A stretch of DNA of 64,000 nt from positions 168,197,434 through 168,261,433 of the forward strand of contig JAVMKO010000001.1 of assembly GCA_032164245.1 (NCBI GenBank), read 5' to 3'. Within the stretch, counting starts at the first letter, position 1, and every line of letters starts with the position of its first letter. Both the position numbers and the translations under genes were made by a program. The notes under the pieces are model-generated. The model was not told the DNA's origin. It did no database searches and saw only the letters and a list, made by a program, of their open reading frames with translations. Below, in pieces: positions 48,975 through 60,622 of the stretch. Origin of the DNA: Sternotherus odoratus. Lineage: Eukaryota > Chordata > Testudines > Kinosternidae.

Positions 48975-49422
48975 ATAAGGGTAGATCTACACTGCAATTA
49001 AACACCTGTGTCAGCTGACTCAGGATGTGGAGCTGTAGAACTGTGGTGTAGACGTTTGGTTTGGGCTCCTGCTCGGGCTGTTGGATGCTCCCAGGATTCC
49101 AGGACTCAAGATCCAGCCACAGCCCAAACCTCCAGTTTTACAGCCCTGCACCCTAAGCCCCACAAGCTTGGGTCAGCGGACATTGGCAGAGCCGGCGCTA
49201 GGCATAAGCAGACTAAACAATTGCTTTTAGGGCCCCGAGCAGCTCAAGGACTAATTAGGGCCCCGAGCAGCTCAAGGGCTAATTAATTATTAGTAGGTCT
49301 TGTGTGTGTGTATGTGAGTGGGTGAGGGAAATATTCCTGCTTAGGGCCCCCAGTGGGCTAGCACCGGCACTGGCCATGGGCCAGCTGCGAAAGTTTAACT
49401 GTGAGGTAGATATACTTTAAGT
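48975..49422. repeat. MITE interrupted by a second MITE
   Basis: The outer element opens AGGGTAGATCTACACTGCAATTAAACA and closes AAGTTTAACTGTGAGGTAGATATACTTT, recognisable inverse ends. It is split by the insertion at 49187-49372. The outer copy belongs to the family whose ends read TCTACACTGCA. Confidence 0.55.
49187..49372. mobile_element. Nested hAT-type MITE
   Basis: The ends CAGAGCCGGCGCTA and TAGCACCGGCACTG are inverse apart from two bases. The flanks GACATTGG and GCCATGGG match at 6 of 8 bases. A 29-bp direct duplication (GGGCCCCGAGCAGCTCAAGG word) is found inside, near 49229-49285. Confidence 0.65.
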
Positions 49423-50221
49423 GTTTAAAGAGAAAGGCTCTACCCGCAAGTCATTAGAGAAAACACAAACCTTTTCCTTCTTTCCCCCCCATCAGTTTGT
49501 TCCTTTGTACATTTGACAGAACTTTGTCCATAGTCAGTCAATTTTTGCTGCTGAAGAGAAACGAAATTTTAAAAGAGAAAAAAATATTATTGTAAAGCCA
49601 CAGAAACTGGCAGGAGGAACAGTGTTAGTACCTGACACTATTTTCACTCATATTTGGAGACTGACAGGATTTCAAACAAAGGGGGTCCCTTTAAAAAAAA
49701 CATAAAATCAGAGCTACTTTGCTCCATTTCACACACCCACACCTGTAAAGGGAGAAACTTAGCCCTCACTGTAGGTTATTTTTATTTTAAAATGTGTATG
49801 TCCCAAAATAAAATGTAACACAACATGAAGTATTTATATTTATCAGAAATTAAAATGCTAATAAATACAAAAGATAACTTAATACATCATGCATATTAAA
49901 TACTTCTATCTATAGGAAAGAGTAAAGTAATCTGACAAATCCAATAATAGATGTATTAATCATAATTCTCTAGAAAATTAGACCAGACTGTATTGAAGTC
50001 CTTTAGTTAGGATTCAAATGAGAACTCACCCTTTCAAGGTTCGCCAGCTCTGTCAGACCAATATACCATTCTGTAATAATTAAAGAGGTCTTGATGTGTC
50101 TTCTTTTTTTTGCATATTAACCTTTTGGCCCCCTACGTTTTCTCATAACCAAATATTTTTTTCTGATCTTGGTTAATATTAGGCAGATTCCTGTTATTGA
50201 CTCATAACATATTTAGGCTCC
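49423..50221. other. Intergenic, nothing recognised
   Basis: AT-rich sequence with no exon or repeat boundaries that I can support. Confidence 0.35.
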
Positions 50222-51002
50222 TGTCATAAGTGTGGAGAGGCTTAGGAAATTGGTTTGCCTGTTAAGAGTTAACTCAGGGAGGAGAGAGAGTGTCGTCAGA
50301 GGGGTCTGACTAAACACAAAGAGACCAGGAAGTAAAGTTCAGTTTGGATTGGGCTTTAGACTGACTCAGAACTCTTGGTCCAGCTATGGACCCACAATCT
50401 TGTCCTTTCTCTGTATGTCTTCATAACTAGCTAAAACTGTAAGTAAGAATTGTCCTGCATAATAACCTTGCATTCGATCTTGGTGTCCCTATCTGTGTAG
50501 TTAGCGGGGGGGGGGGGGGGGAGGGAGGGAGCTGGTTTATGCAAGAAGATTGAGGTTAGAAGATTCTGTACCTGTGTAGTGTCTTAATTGTATGCTTGCT
50601 CTTTTCTTTATTAAACTTTTTATATCTATAAGAATTGTCTGGTAATTCTAGTAAGGTGATCTGAGCCTTGAATCTGGGAAGCTCACAGGAAGTAAGAGCG
50701 GAGAGCTGTGGCTATTTTGCCTTGGGCTATCAGAGAGAGTGAAACAGCATGAGGGTCCCTTTTTCTCAGGGAGAGAATCAGGGGAGTTTGGGGGAGTCCG
50801 GGTACCCCCTCTCCAGGGCCTTGGAGATTTACTCGGATGGTGGCAGCTTGGGTAACCCCATTTTCCCAGCTGGTAGAGTGTGGGGGATTGGGGGTGTAAA
50901 GAATAACTTAGGCTAGGGAAACAGTTTATAGTTATTTGGTCTGGCATAGAAGAGTCCCTTCTCTGTACCCAGGGTTCAGAGAAGGGGGGTGACACTCTTA
51001 CA
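50222..51002 (+). mobile_element. Solo LTR with 5-bp target duplication
   Basis: The 781-bp block begins TGTCATAAGT and ends GACACTCTTACA, with GCTCC directly flanking both sides (50217-50221, 51003-51007). It contains a run of about 18 G (50504-50521) and ATTAAA at 50610-50615 before a T-rich stretch, fitting an LTR polyadenylation region. No internal retroviral or retrotransposon coding sequence adjoins it. The 5-bp duplication fits gypsy or ERV; I cannot decide which. Confidence 0.82.
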
Positions 51003-51189
51003 GCTCCAGATACTTGTAAATATTTAGGTGCCTAGCTTCTATTGAAATCAATCAGAGTGAGGTGCCTAAATATCTTAGAAGCTCTAGGCTCTAACTGGAT
51101 AGGAATGTAGGCTTTACCATACTGGATCAGATCCCTGGTCACTGAGATCTTGGCAGACACTGCCCTTCTGTGGTGAGCTGGCTCTACAT

Positions 51190-51360
51190 TAAAGCTGGAC
51201 AAAATTTGTCAGAGATAACTTTTTACTGCCAAACAATGCAGATTCAGCTCAAATGAACTATTTTGCATATTCATGTCAAGTTTGGTGAATTAAGTCAAAA
51301 TGAAAAAGAATGGAACTTTCGAAATGAACTGTTTTAATTATTTGGGCTAACGACTCACAG
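51190..51360. repeat. AT-rich dispersed repeat fragment
   Basis: It opens AAAGCTGGACAAAATTTGTC and contains GGAACTTTCGAAATGAACTG, similar to the AT-rich family at 11624 and 57140. Confidence 0.3.
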
Positions 51361-51399
51361 GGTTTTTGGCACCAGTCACAAAAGAAGTAATGCTGGTGG

Positions 51400-51540
51400 T
51401 GGTCTTATATCCAGTAACTCAGTGATTAGGGCACTCATGTGGGAGACCAAGGTTTGAAACCCCCACTTCGGAACAAGGATTTGAATGCATGTCTCTGCCC
51501 TCCCAGATGCCTTAGCTACCAAGAGGGTAGGTCTCTCTCA
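51400..51540. repeat. Possible tRNA-derived SINE relic
   Basis: ACTCAGTGATTAGGGCACTCATGTGGGAGACC resembles a tRNA-like head, followed by GGTTTGAAACCCCCACTTC as a B-box-like word and an inverse-looking half (GATTTGAATGCATGTCTC). Diverged; class is tentative. Confidence 0.4.
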
Positions 51541-52653
51541 GTCTTGCCTATTGAAACTGTTACAGTCTGTATAAATAATTAAATATTCATTGGCACAGGG
51601 ACTGAAATCTGGGTTGGCCATCCCACAGGAGAGGCCCTCACTGTAGGTCATGGAGTGTAGATCGTAGAGAATAATCCCTGGGATGGCACAGCAAGACACC
51701 AAGATCTGCTGGATGAAGGGACTGAGCACCTTCCTGATGCCAAACACGAACTTCCGGTGAGTCTTCACTACTGGAGACAATAGGAACGACAAATTATGTG
51801 CTAGTATCCCTGTTCTTCCTCATTAGGTAGTCTTGCTCTAAAAGGGGAAGGATTTAACCCTAGTGGTTAGTGTTCTCTATATTAAAGACAATCCCAAGAG
51901 CTACTTTTAAAAAAGTAATAGCACTGAAATAACTGATCCATTAAAAATAACACCCTTGCATATCTAAGGAAATATATACCATTTTTACTGTATTCCTGAA
52001 AGCTGGGTTATATTAGGACATGACTAATTTCTGGGTAAACAAATCAATATCTATCCTTTTAGCTATCATCAGCCATATCAATGTAGTGCATTCGATCGTT
52101 GGAAGCTGTGTTTCTTCCTTTGTGTCATAGGGACCATGCTGCTGAAACACACTAGAAATACAAGCGTCCATATGTGGTATTGTGGGGGGCTATACTTCAG
52201 ATTCCCCATCAAGTTTGATTCTATGTTGATGAGTACAGGAGTGCTAATTTTCTAGCTTGGCTTGAGTCCCTGTTGTGACAGTTGGTGTGACGGTGATTCT
52301 ATATTATGCTTGCACAGAAAATAAATATTGTAAAAATCTGTTTGACAGTCCTTTTGAAAAAGCTGCTTTTCAAAGTTACTGTTTATAGCACATTAATATA
52401 AGTTTCCATTTTTTTTTCAAAATACCAGTGTTATGAAAGACGGCTTTAATCTACTGAAATTGGGTCAATTTGTCAGTCACTACATTGAAGTTCTGGAAAT
52501 CTTTTTTAGCATCCTGATTAGATACAGAAGGGAAAAACTATCCTGCTTATAAGTAGGCCCAGAGTAGATGGAAAATGCTGTACTTTCCTGCAACTTCCAC
52601 TAGGTGCTGCTGTCTCTATCCATTTCAGCCCACAAGGGAAATTATTTAGAGTA
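51541..52653. other. Intergenic, nothing recognised
   Basis: No coding exon, RNA gene or bounded repeat was seen. Confidence 0.35.
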
Positions 52654-53107
52654 CAGTAAAACCTCCATTTAACGGACTAATTCGGGCGAGGGGGTGTCCG
52701 TTAAATGAAAAAGTCCGTTATTTAATAATAAAAAAAACCCGAGCTGTTGGAGCAGCAGCCCGACCGCCACAGGGTCGGGGCGGCAGCTCCACAGCCCGCC
52801 CGCTGCCGGGACCCGGGTGGCAGCCGGGAGCCGTCAGCCAGCCCGCCGGGGTCCCGGCTGCTGGGACGCGGGCGGCAGCCGGGAGCTGTCAACCAGCCCG
52901 CCTGCTGCTGGGAGCCGGGCGACAGCCGGGAGCCGGCAGCCAGCCCGCCCGCAGGCAGGAGCCTCCAGCCAGCCAGCCCGCCCGCAGGCGGGAGCCGGCA
53001 GCCAGCCCGTGACAAATGGATTTCGGATGCATCAGACTTGCTTAGAAATTTTGTCCGTTGCATCCGAAGTCCGTTAAATCGAGGTCCGTTAAATCGAGGG
53101 TTTACTG
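52654..53107. mobile_element. Tigger/mariner-like element, second copy
   Basis: Same family as 268-771: start CAGTAAAACCTCCATTTAACGG, end GTTAAATCGAGGGTTTACTG, with TA on both sides. The GC-rich centre differs in number and order of repeat units from the first copy, so the internal array changes length between copies. No transposase. Confidence 0.87.
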
Positions 53108-53828
53108 TACAGCCAAGTGGTTTACAAATGTAATAAGCATCCTCTAAATATCAGTGATAGAGAAATATGGAAACGTGCTCCACATGGATAAAATTCACTA
53201 CAATGCCTAAGCACCACTTCGGCTCTCAAAATAGGACTCAATGAGTGCCTGGGTCTTGTATTGGCTTTTCCCACCGCAGTGGCGTTTACCCCATGTGAAG
53301 CAAACTGTTTTCTGAATGACCTAGTTATCCCTGCCAAAGATACATTTACAGTCTGCACTCAAAAAAAAAAGAAAAAAAAAAAAAAGAGAGGTTAATATGA
53401 GTGGGTGACCTTTAGTTCAATTTCTCTGAGACAAGCATCCATATGACAAAAATCTCCACCTCAACTGAAGACAACAAGACAGCCTTGTCAGCAGTCTTGG
53501 CAAAGAGGAGACGGTTTCAAAGGGAAAGGAAAACGAACAATCTCAGCACCTTCTGAGATGGCACCTCCATATGGGGGTGGAGACACTCTGGAGGGGTCGC
53601 TTGGGGACATTTGCACTGCAGTTGCCCCTGTTGTAATGCTACTGTGGACAAAGAGAACAGACTTAACACCCTAGGTGTGTCTGTTCAGAACAGTTCATAA
53701 GCACGGAGACCCTGATTTTTAAAGGTGTTTAGGTGCCTAAAGATGGAGATAGGTGTCTTGTGGGATTTATAAAATGGTGCCTAGGTACCTAACTTTCATT
53801 GAAACCAAAGGGAGTTAGACCCCAAGTG
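53108..53828. other. Intergenic, nothing recognised
   Basis: Contains an A-rich run (53360-53386). No gene or bounded repeat was recognised. Confidence 0.35.
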
Positions 53829-54212
53829 TATGTCCCTTGATTCCCAGCGCTGGTAGACAGACTCATGCTAGCTCAACTTGAGCTAGCACGCTCAAAGTAG
53901 CGGTGTAGCTATTGTAGCAGTGGCAATGGTTCAGGTTAGACACCTGAGCTCAGGGGATTAGGTGTGCTTGGACTTCAGCACCTAGCCTGAGCTGCCACCA
54001 GTATCATCCATGCTACTATTTTTAGTGTCTAGTATCAGAGGGTAGCCATGTGAGTCTGGATCTGCAAAAGCGACAAAGAGTCTTGTAGCACCTTATAGAC
54101 TAACAGATTTTAGGGATCATTTTTAGTGTGTTAGCTTAAGCAGAGCTAGCCTGAGTCTATCTACTTGCACTGGGAATGACACCTCCCAGCTGCAGTGTAA
54201 ACATACCCTAAG
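53829..54212. repeat. Palindromic MITE interrupted by a retroposon
   Basis: It contains the blocks ATGCTAGCTCAACTTGAGCTAGCACGCT and TTAGTGTGTTAGCTTAAGCAGAGCTAGC and ends AGTGTAAACATACCCTAAG, the same layout as 6908-7200. It is split at 54029-54118 by a SINE-like insertion. Confidence 0.55.
54029..54118 (+). mobile_element. Short SINE-like insertion with 11-bp target duplication
   Basis: The 90-bp insert (TATCAGAGGGTAGCCATGTG, CAAAGAGTCTTGTAGCACC, TATAGACTAACAG) is flanked by perfect copies of ATTTTTAGTGT (54018-54028, 54119-54129). A duplication of this length points to target-primed insertion. It is a short copy of the family at 25836. Confidence 0.8.
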
Positions 54213-56070
54213 TGCCTTTGAAAATCCCTGCAGGCCCCTATCTGCATCTTTAGGTGTGAAATACCTTTGAAAATGTGGCTCTAACTCCACTTAAAGAAAG
54301 AGAGATTGATAGATGTTTCCCCATATCGGTTCCCTCCACTCTCCCCACTGCTCTCCTTTGTGTTTTCAGATACTTTATATGTTCTGGGGTGGTGTGATAT
54401 GAAGCTAGCACATAAATAGGACTCACTCTTTAAGGGCTTGATTCACTTATTCTGAGAGATGCTGAGCACCTATATCTCGCATTGACTTGGGTCCCACAGA
54501 TGCCATTGATTCTTCTTTGTATCCTACTGAATATTGTTGTAAAAATGCAACAAAACTTTGTCATCTCCAGGAATTCCAGCACTCTTCCAATGGAGAAGAG
54601 TGATTTTTTTTTCTTCTGTCTCTGAGAAATTATATTCCCCAGGTACATGTTCTTTTAAGAGAGGGGACAGAGTGCATGTTATAAAAGTAATGACTACTGA
54701 TGGAGGAATATAACCAAAGTAATGGAATTAACATTCTGACTCCTGCGTATAATGCTAATGGATTTTTAATGAATGCAAGCAGCCAGGAAAATTTATCTGA
54801 AAGACAGCACCTCCAAAAATATAGTGCCCCCTATTGCTAATGTTAGGGCATTGGTTCAATCCTGACTGGGAGGGGAGCATGCTATTTTTTGAGACATTGG
54901 TCTATTTGTCATTTCAAATCAACAGCTGTACCCTCTGGGTAGCATTGTTGCCACTTAATTTTATTCAACTCAATTCAGTAATAAGCATCATTCTATTCTT
55001 GTGATGAAAAGGTTAATTTTCTACAAAAGTTATTAGACATAGTACATTCAAAATCTTAATCTGATTTGAGTGTTAATTTCCACTTTAGTTTTTAGAGTCT
55101 TCTACAAATGTTCGGATTATCTATTAGTATTATAGTTGCTTATGGCAATTTTTACCTTGGACTCACTGAATCAGCAGAAAAAGAGAATTCATGTTTAAAA
55201 AGATAGGATTTCATGAGCACTGCTGAATTATCTGAATAAAAAGATCCTGTGTAAATCAAAAAAGTAATTAAACATTAGCTCTATGCTAGTTACAAAGTTT
55301 GATGCTCTATGTTTCAGTTTCCTTGATTGTCATTAAAGTCATTTTATATATTTAATTATTCCCCCATTATGAGGAAATAGATAACAGCCTAGAACAAATC
55401 TACCAATGAATAGGACTGCTCTCGAATATCAAACAACAGAGCTTGAATATTGTTCATCACATTTTAAATCTTGATTAGCATTTAAGGATCAGATTCTGAT
55501 GCCCAAACTCCCCCCTGAATGGATGCTAACTCAATGAGTAGTTTTTGCTGAAGCCAGTAGGACCACTTATGGAATAATGTGCTATGCAACATGAATAAAG
55601 GTATCAGAATCTGTCCCTATAGACATAACAGGTAAGCAGTAACATAGCACAAACGGCATGGTTATGCTAGATATCTGCATGCATTAGGAATATTATTAGG
55701 CCCGGACTCAATAGGACAAGAGTTTACAGCTAACCAGGAAGCATGTTAATACTGATATAATCCTACATCTTGACTTTAGAAAGCAATCCAGCACCACTAA
55801 AGGAATGCACAATATAACGTAATGCCCTGCTTTCATTTATTTCATTCTGTGATAAGAGTGTTATTACAACAATGCATGGCTGTCTGTGGCTGTTTTTTGC
55901 CTTTCACTTACCTGAACTTCAGTGGTATCCTGCTTGCATGGGGGCAGGGAGGAGTGGAATTGGTTTATTGCTGTTTTATTTCATTCTGTGAAGACGGATT
56001 AGCAAAATGACTCCTTCAAAAAGGTGTCCTACAAATCATTTGCAGAAAATTCCCTCAGACCTAGCAATGG
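54213..56070. other. Intergenic, nothing recognised
   Basis: AT-rich, with no coding exon or bounded repeat that I can support. Confidence 0.35.
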
Positions 56071-56285
56071 TTAATGGACTTAACCTCCATGAATTTATCC
56101 AGTTCTCTTTTAAACCCTGTTACAGTCCTAGCCTTCACAGCCACCTGTGGAACTCCTTGCCTGAGGAGGTTGTGAAGGTTAGGACTATAACAGGGTTTAA
56201 AAGAGAACTGGATAAATTCATGGAGGTTAAATCCATTAATGGCTATTAGCCAGGATGGGTAAGGAATGATGTCCCTAGCCTCTGT
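56071..56285 (+). repeat. CR1 LINE fragments arranged as an inverted repeat
   Basis: The right part (TGGAACTCCTTGCCTGAGGA, then AACAGGGTTTAAAAGAGAACTGGATAAATTC and GGCTATTAGCCAGGATGGGTAAGGAATG-like text) is the well-known CR1 LINE region near its 3' end. The left part is the inverse of the same text. Arms 56071-56138 and 56172-56239 are 68 bp each with three mismatches and a 33-bp spacer. Confidence 0.85.
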
Positions 56286-56941
56286 TTGTCAGAAGATGTT
56301 TATAGATGGCAGGAGAGAGATCACTTGAATGTATATTGTATAGAGTGTCTCTCTCTCTCTGCCCATCACCCCCCAGCCGGGGTATGGGCCACCAACTGGT
56401 GTTGGTGTTTCAGTAGCAATTGGTTCCCTTACGGGGTGGAGTTGCTAGTCCCACTCCCATGTAGAGTGTACCTATATGTAAAAACAGATTGATCACACAG
56501 TCCAACAATGACTCAAGTTCTTCCTGAAGATCTACTACAATTGACTTCTGTCTGGAAAGTCTACTCTGAGTGTAAGCAAGGGCCCATGGGGAGAGATGGA
56601 ATGTTTTATTTCTACTATCAACTAGTTTGAGAGAGGTGTAATTCAATTAGTGTTAAAACAAGTTGGTTGTATTTGAATCCTGTGGTTGATGAGAGCTGTA
56701 ATTATATTGATCAACTTCCTCCTGGGAAGCTATCACAGATGCCAAAGGTTAGTAATTCCAGGACTGAATGAAAGCAAGGTAAGAATAGGATTGTGGGGAG
56801 GGGGCAGAAGAAAGCAGTGTCCTAACCCTAACATCATAAAGTTACACGTCCTCTTTTGGAAGTTTATTTTGTATGTTTAGGTGGCAGAGGGGGTCCATAT
56901 CTCTGCGCCTCATTCAGCCACCAGATGAAACAACAGGCATG

Positions 56942-56988
56942 TTTTTGTTTTTGTTTTTGTTTTTGTTTTTGTTTTTGTTTTTGTTTTG
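56942..56988. repeat. (TTTTTG)n microsatellite
   Basis: About seven to eight tandem TTTTTG units. This is a simple repeat and may be the tail of a retroposon. Confidence 0.9.
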
Positions 56989-57139
56989 TAGCTGAAGCCT
57001 GCCATAATGGCTAATGCCCATTTAGTCATACAAGTCAACTTCTTGCTCTAGCTACCAGGGCTGGCCAGACGATGGATGATGCAGGAAAGAACACTGAACA
57101 AAGGTAAGAAAAAGGACAAGCTGGGTGGGAAATGGTTTT

Positions 57140-57400
57140 CTGCGTGAGTTTTCAAGATTTTGAAAAAAATTTCCCTGTCACAAATTGGGATGGAAAGTTG
57201 AAATCATGAAAACTGTTGCAAACCAGTAATTTTACATTGGTTTTGGATTGGGTCTATCAAAGTGTTTCATTTTAATAATTTTGAAATATTTTATTTCAAT
57301 AATTTCAAAATATTTTGTTTCAATTTTGAGTTTTAATTTTTTTGACTTTTCAAAGTCAAATTGAACTAAAATTTCAAAACAAAAAGTAATTTTGAACTGG
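57140..57400. repeat. AT-rich dispersed repeat
   Basis: Runs of the type TTTTGAAATATTTTATTTC and CAAAATATTTTGTTTC resemble the blocks at 11624-11880 and 36852-37262. Boundaries are uncertain. Confidence 0.35.
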
Positions 57401-58501
57401 TACCTGGAACTTTTCCTTTAGCAAATGTTGACTCAGGAGATTCCTTGAAACAGATCTTTTCCCCTGAACAGTTTCATTTTTGACAAAGCAGCATGTTCTG
57501 ATGCAAAAATGCTTAGTCAGCAAGCTCCTGACCAGCTGTAGTTCTTGGCCCTTGTAAAAGAAGAGCACAACAATTTCCCCTCCCTCATGGAAGTTTTATT
57601 AGTCTGCTTATATGACCAGAGAAATTCAAGGGGAGGTAATGATGGTAAGATGTGTTTCTGTGAGCCAGATAGAAGGCAGGGGAGTAGGGTTGGCTTAAGA
57701 ACCCCTACTACACGTAAATGTTGGGTGGGGAAATTATCCTGATGTGAGTCTGTGGCTGAGAACTGCCTTTCCACTTCTTATTGGGCTTTCATTTGTACTT
57801 GAAAGAAAAGTGCAGGAAAAACATTTTTCAAGTGTTTTTGTGTCTGGGCTTGTATAGGAAGCACAGGGCCCTTTGTCACACTGGTACTTTAGTTATAATC
57901 ATATTTTTTCTTCTTTCAGTGAGATTGTGGGTTTTTATTAATGCTCCTTTGCTTTTTCATGCCTTTCCCCTTTTTTCAATCCATCTATTAATTGACAGTT
58001 GTTGAGAATTGGGGGTACTAAGCAGCTCATAAGTATTATGACCTAAGTTCTCTCTCAGCCTCTTCACTGCACTGTTTTAACATGTGTATTGCTCCTCCCA
58101 CTTCTTTCATGTAATGATTTTCTTTCCTCATTTTCTATTTCTCCTCTGTCCCTCACAACCTTCTAATCCTAAACCACACTCCCTTCTTCCTTACCATTGC
58201 ATCTCTCTCCCTCCTTTCTTAAGCTCCTCCCTTACCCTGCCCCTTGTTAGCTTTCTCCCAGTCTCGTTCCCTTCTTCAGTAGGATACATCTTTATCCTTC
58301 CTGTGTTTCTGTCTATTGTTCTGTGGGTCTTACGCAGCAGCAACCTGGTAGCTGTTAGTTCTTCTTCACTTGTTCTGTTCTATTTTTGGATTCTGGATTT
58401 TTGTTCCTGACTGCTACTACTCAGCTGCCTTCGCAGTTTTTTGGTCCTGTTTTTTTAACACCCTTTCATATCTTAATTTTTCTTTTTCCTGGGCTTGTGT
58501 T
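57401..58501. other. Intergenic, nothing recognised
   Basis: Pyrimidine-rich text (58080-58480) gives open frames without stops, but no domain or splice context is visible. Confidence 0.35.
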
Positions 58502-58654
58502 CAGGGCCAGCCCACAACATTTTGGCACCTGAGGAGGGGAGCACAAATTATGCCCCCATGTCCTCTCCCTTGGGCCAAACTACGAAAGGTCTCAATTCTG
58601 CCTTCCTGTTCTCATGGTACTGCTCTGCTACTTATTCCAATAAAGGAGAACTAA

Positions 58655-59770
58655 CAACTTAAAATGCCTTGTTCAAAAATTGTAAATAACAATTAACTGT
58701 ATGATCTCCTTTTGAATTGTTTTTCCAAGGTAGTGGTGTGTGTACTTTTCTCGGGTGGTGACTTTTCTTAGATGCTCCTGGAGTACAGCATCAAACTCAG
58801 CCATCAGCTCCACAATTTTAAGGAAGTTTCCATTGTTTGGCACATACAGCTGATCTGAAGTGCCATGCAGTGCTAGGTTTTGGGTAGCAAGCATTCTCAC
58901 AATGGCAATGAGCCTTTTCAGAACATTTTGCAGGAAAGAGACTCTGATGCATTTTTCTCTTGGTGCTGATCATCTATGGTGGCCTTTAACCGTAGTCTCA
59001 TCTGAAGCTCTTTCCACCTATGAAATGCTCTCTGGTGATTTGCTGCCTTTTCATGGCATGCCAGATTTCTAGCCAGATTTTTCCAGTCCTTTGTTCCTAT
59101 AGAACCCAATGTGGATGGATCATTAGACTGGAAGAGTTTGCAACAAAACCAATATGCAGCATTCTGGGTTTTTGAGTACAAGCCATGGCCTCAGGGCCGG
59201 CGACAGGGGGGTTCTACGGGTACAGCTGTACCGGGCCCTGGACTTCAGGGGGGCCCCCTGAAGTCCGGGGCGGGCCCGGTACGCAGCTGTACCTCCTTGT
59301 CGCCAGGCCTGCACAGCAAGGCGCGGTTCCAGGCAGCCGCTGCAGCGCTCGTCAGCCCCCTCCCCTGGCACCCAGCAGCCTCCCCCACCCCCCTTTGCTT
59401 CTCCCGGCCAGCCACGCGGCCAAAGCGTATGCGGGGGTTGGGGCCCGCAGGAGACGGCCGGGGGGGGGGGGCCCTGCGGGCGGTGGGAGACCGGCCAGGG
59501 GGGGGCCGCAGGGGGCGGGAGACTGGCGGGGGGCCCGCACGATCTGCGTACGGGGCCCCAAAATTCCTGTCACCGGCCCTGCATGGCCTCTCCACTCTGT
59601 CACCATTGGGGATTTCACGCCAATAGTGTGTTGGATGGAAACTTCTATTTTCATTGTCTTTGGGGAAGATGAATTTTTTCACTTGCTATGGCCCAGGCAG
59701 TACAAGGAAGTCCTTCAGGCAACTGCTCAAATGTGTCCACAGTCCTGGATCATCTAGACTTAAGGAACTA
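58655..59770 (-). pseudogene. Decayed hAT transposase (ZMYM/TTF-DUF4371 type)
   Basis: Reading leftward, the first remnant (about 59770-59590) includes FIFPKDNENRSFHPTHYW, the TTF zinc-finger entry. It is then interrupted by the nested element. The second (59181-58918) includes AAYWFCCKLF, NLARNLACHEKAANHQRAF and WKELQMRLRLKATIDD. The third (58900-58673) includes VPNNGNFLKIVELMAEFDAV and the DUF4371 start. The second and third pieces are in different frames, and there is an internal stop or frameshift between them. The family is shared by ZMYM1-like domesticated genes, but no catalytic core or dimerisation domain remains here. Confidence 0.82.
59192..59581. mobile_element. Nested hAT MITE, GC-rich
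   Basis: The ends are CAGGGCCGGCGACAGG and CCTGTCACCGGCCCTG, inverse apart from one base. The 8-bp duplication CATGGCCT is perfect (59184-59191, 59582-59589). The inside is GC-rich with long open frames on both strands that are not genes. It interrupts the transposase remnant, so it is younger than the outer element. Confidence 0.93.
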
Positions 59771-60622
59771 AACTCAGCAGCAGCTGTTTCTTGCACCTCC
59801 ACCACACTCTTCTCTGAGCTACATTTTTCTTCAGGAATGTGCATGGTTACATCCATCTGAGATGGAGATATGGGTGCTGCAGTACCTGCCAGGTCACCTG
59901 CACTCTAACTGGAAGATCAGGCATCTCCTCACCACTCAGATCCTCACTGGGGCTGAAAGGCTCACTGTGAACATTTGTGTCTATGTATCTCAAGAAAGCT
60001 CCTTTCCTCTTAGATAGAAAAAGCTTCCTTTGCTTTCATTCTTTTTCTGAATGCTGCCCCAGAGGGGCATTTTCTTCTTTCACTCATGACTGCTGTTCTG
60101 TGCCAGCTATCATGACTCTTAACACTCAGTTGATGGGGACAAATAAGCAGGCTTGTAGCAGGGCCTGAGTGAGGGAAGATATCAGTGCCGTAAGGGCCTA
60201 ATTGGCTCTTACTACTTCAGTTGACTGCCTGTTCTCCTCAGGTGGGTTCAGGGAAGCAGCAGGAAACAGGAAGCTCCCTGAGAAACCAGTGTTTTATGTA
60301 CCTCTCTAGCACTTCTAGTCCAGACTCTGGAAGTGCTAGAGAGATACATAAAAAGCCCCTCCTCCTCTCTCTCCCTGCAGCTCCTGCTGCTTTCTGATAT
60401 TCCCTCTCACCTTTTCCTCTGCCTGTCCATTATATCTCTTGTGCCCTCCCTCCTGCAGCACAGAACTCTACCATCTCTTTGCATCTAGAGCAGAGACAAT
60501 ACATATGTACCAGAAGCAGACACAATTTTCTACATTCAGGGTCCTAGTGGTGCGCCCCCCCCCCCCCCAGTCTGGCACTTGAGGCGTCTGCCTCTGTTCG
60601 TCTCATGATAAGGCCAGCCCTG

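Larger units (their letters stand above)
58502..60622 (-). mobile_element. hAT-superfamily DNA transposon with decayed transposase
   Basis: The 2121-bp element is flanked by a perfect 8-bp duplication CTTGTGTT (58494-58501, 60623-60630). Its ends read CAGGGC...GCCCTG with a weaker inner terminal repeat. On the minus strand it carries remnants of a TTF-type zinc finger/DUF4371 transposase, so the coding direction is leftward. A second hAT element (59192-59581) is inserted in that coding region. Multiple frameshifts show it is dead. It also contains a run of about 17 C (60549-60566). Confidence 0.88.

Noticed and set aside
59111..59757. Long GC-rich frames on both strands
   Set aside because: They are inside or across the nested hAT MITE at 59192-59581.
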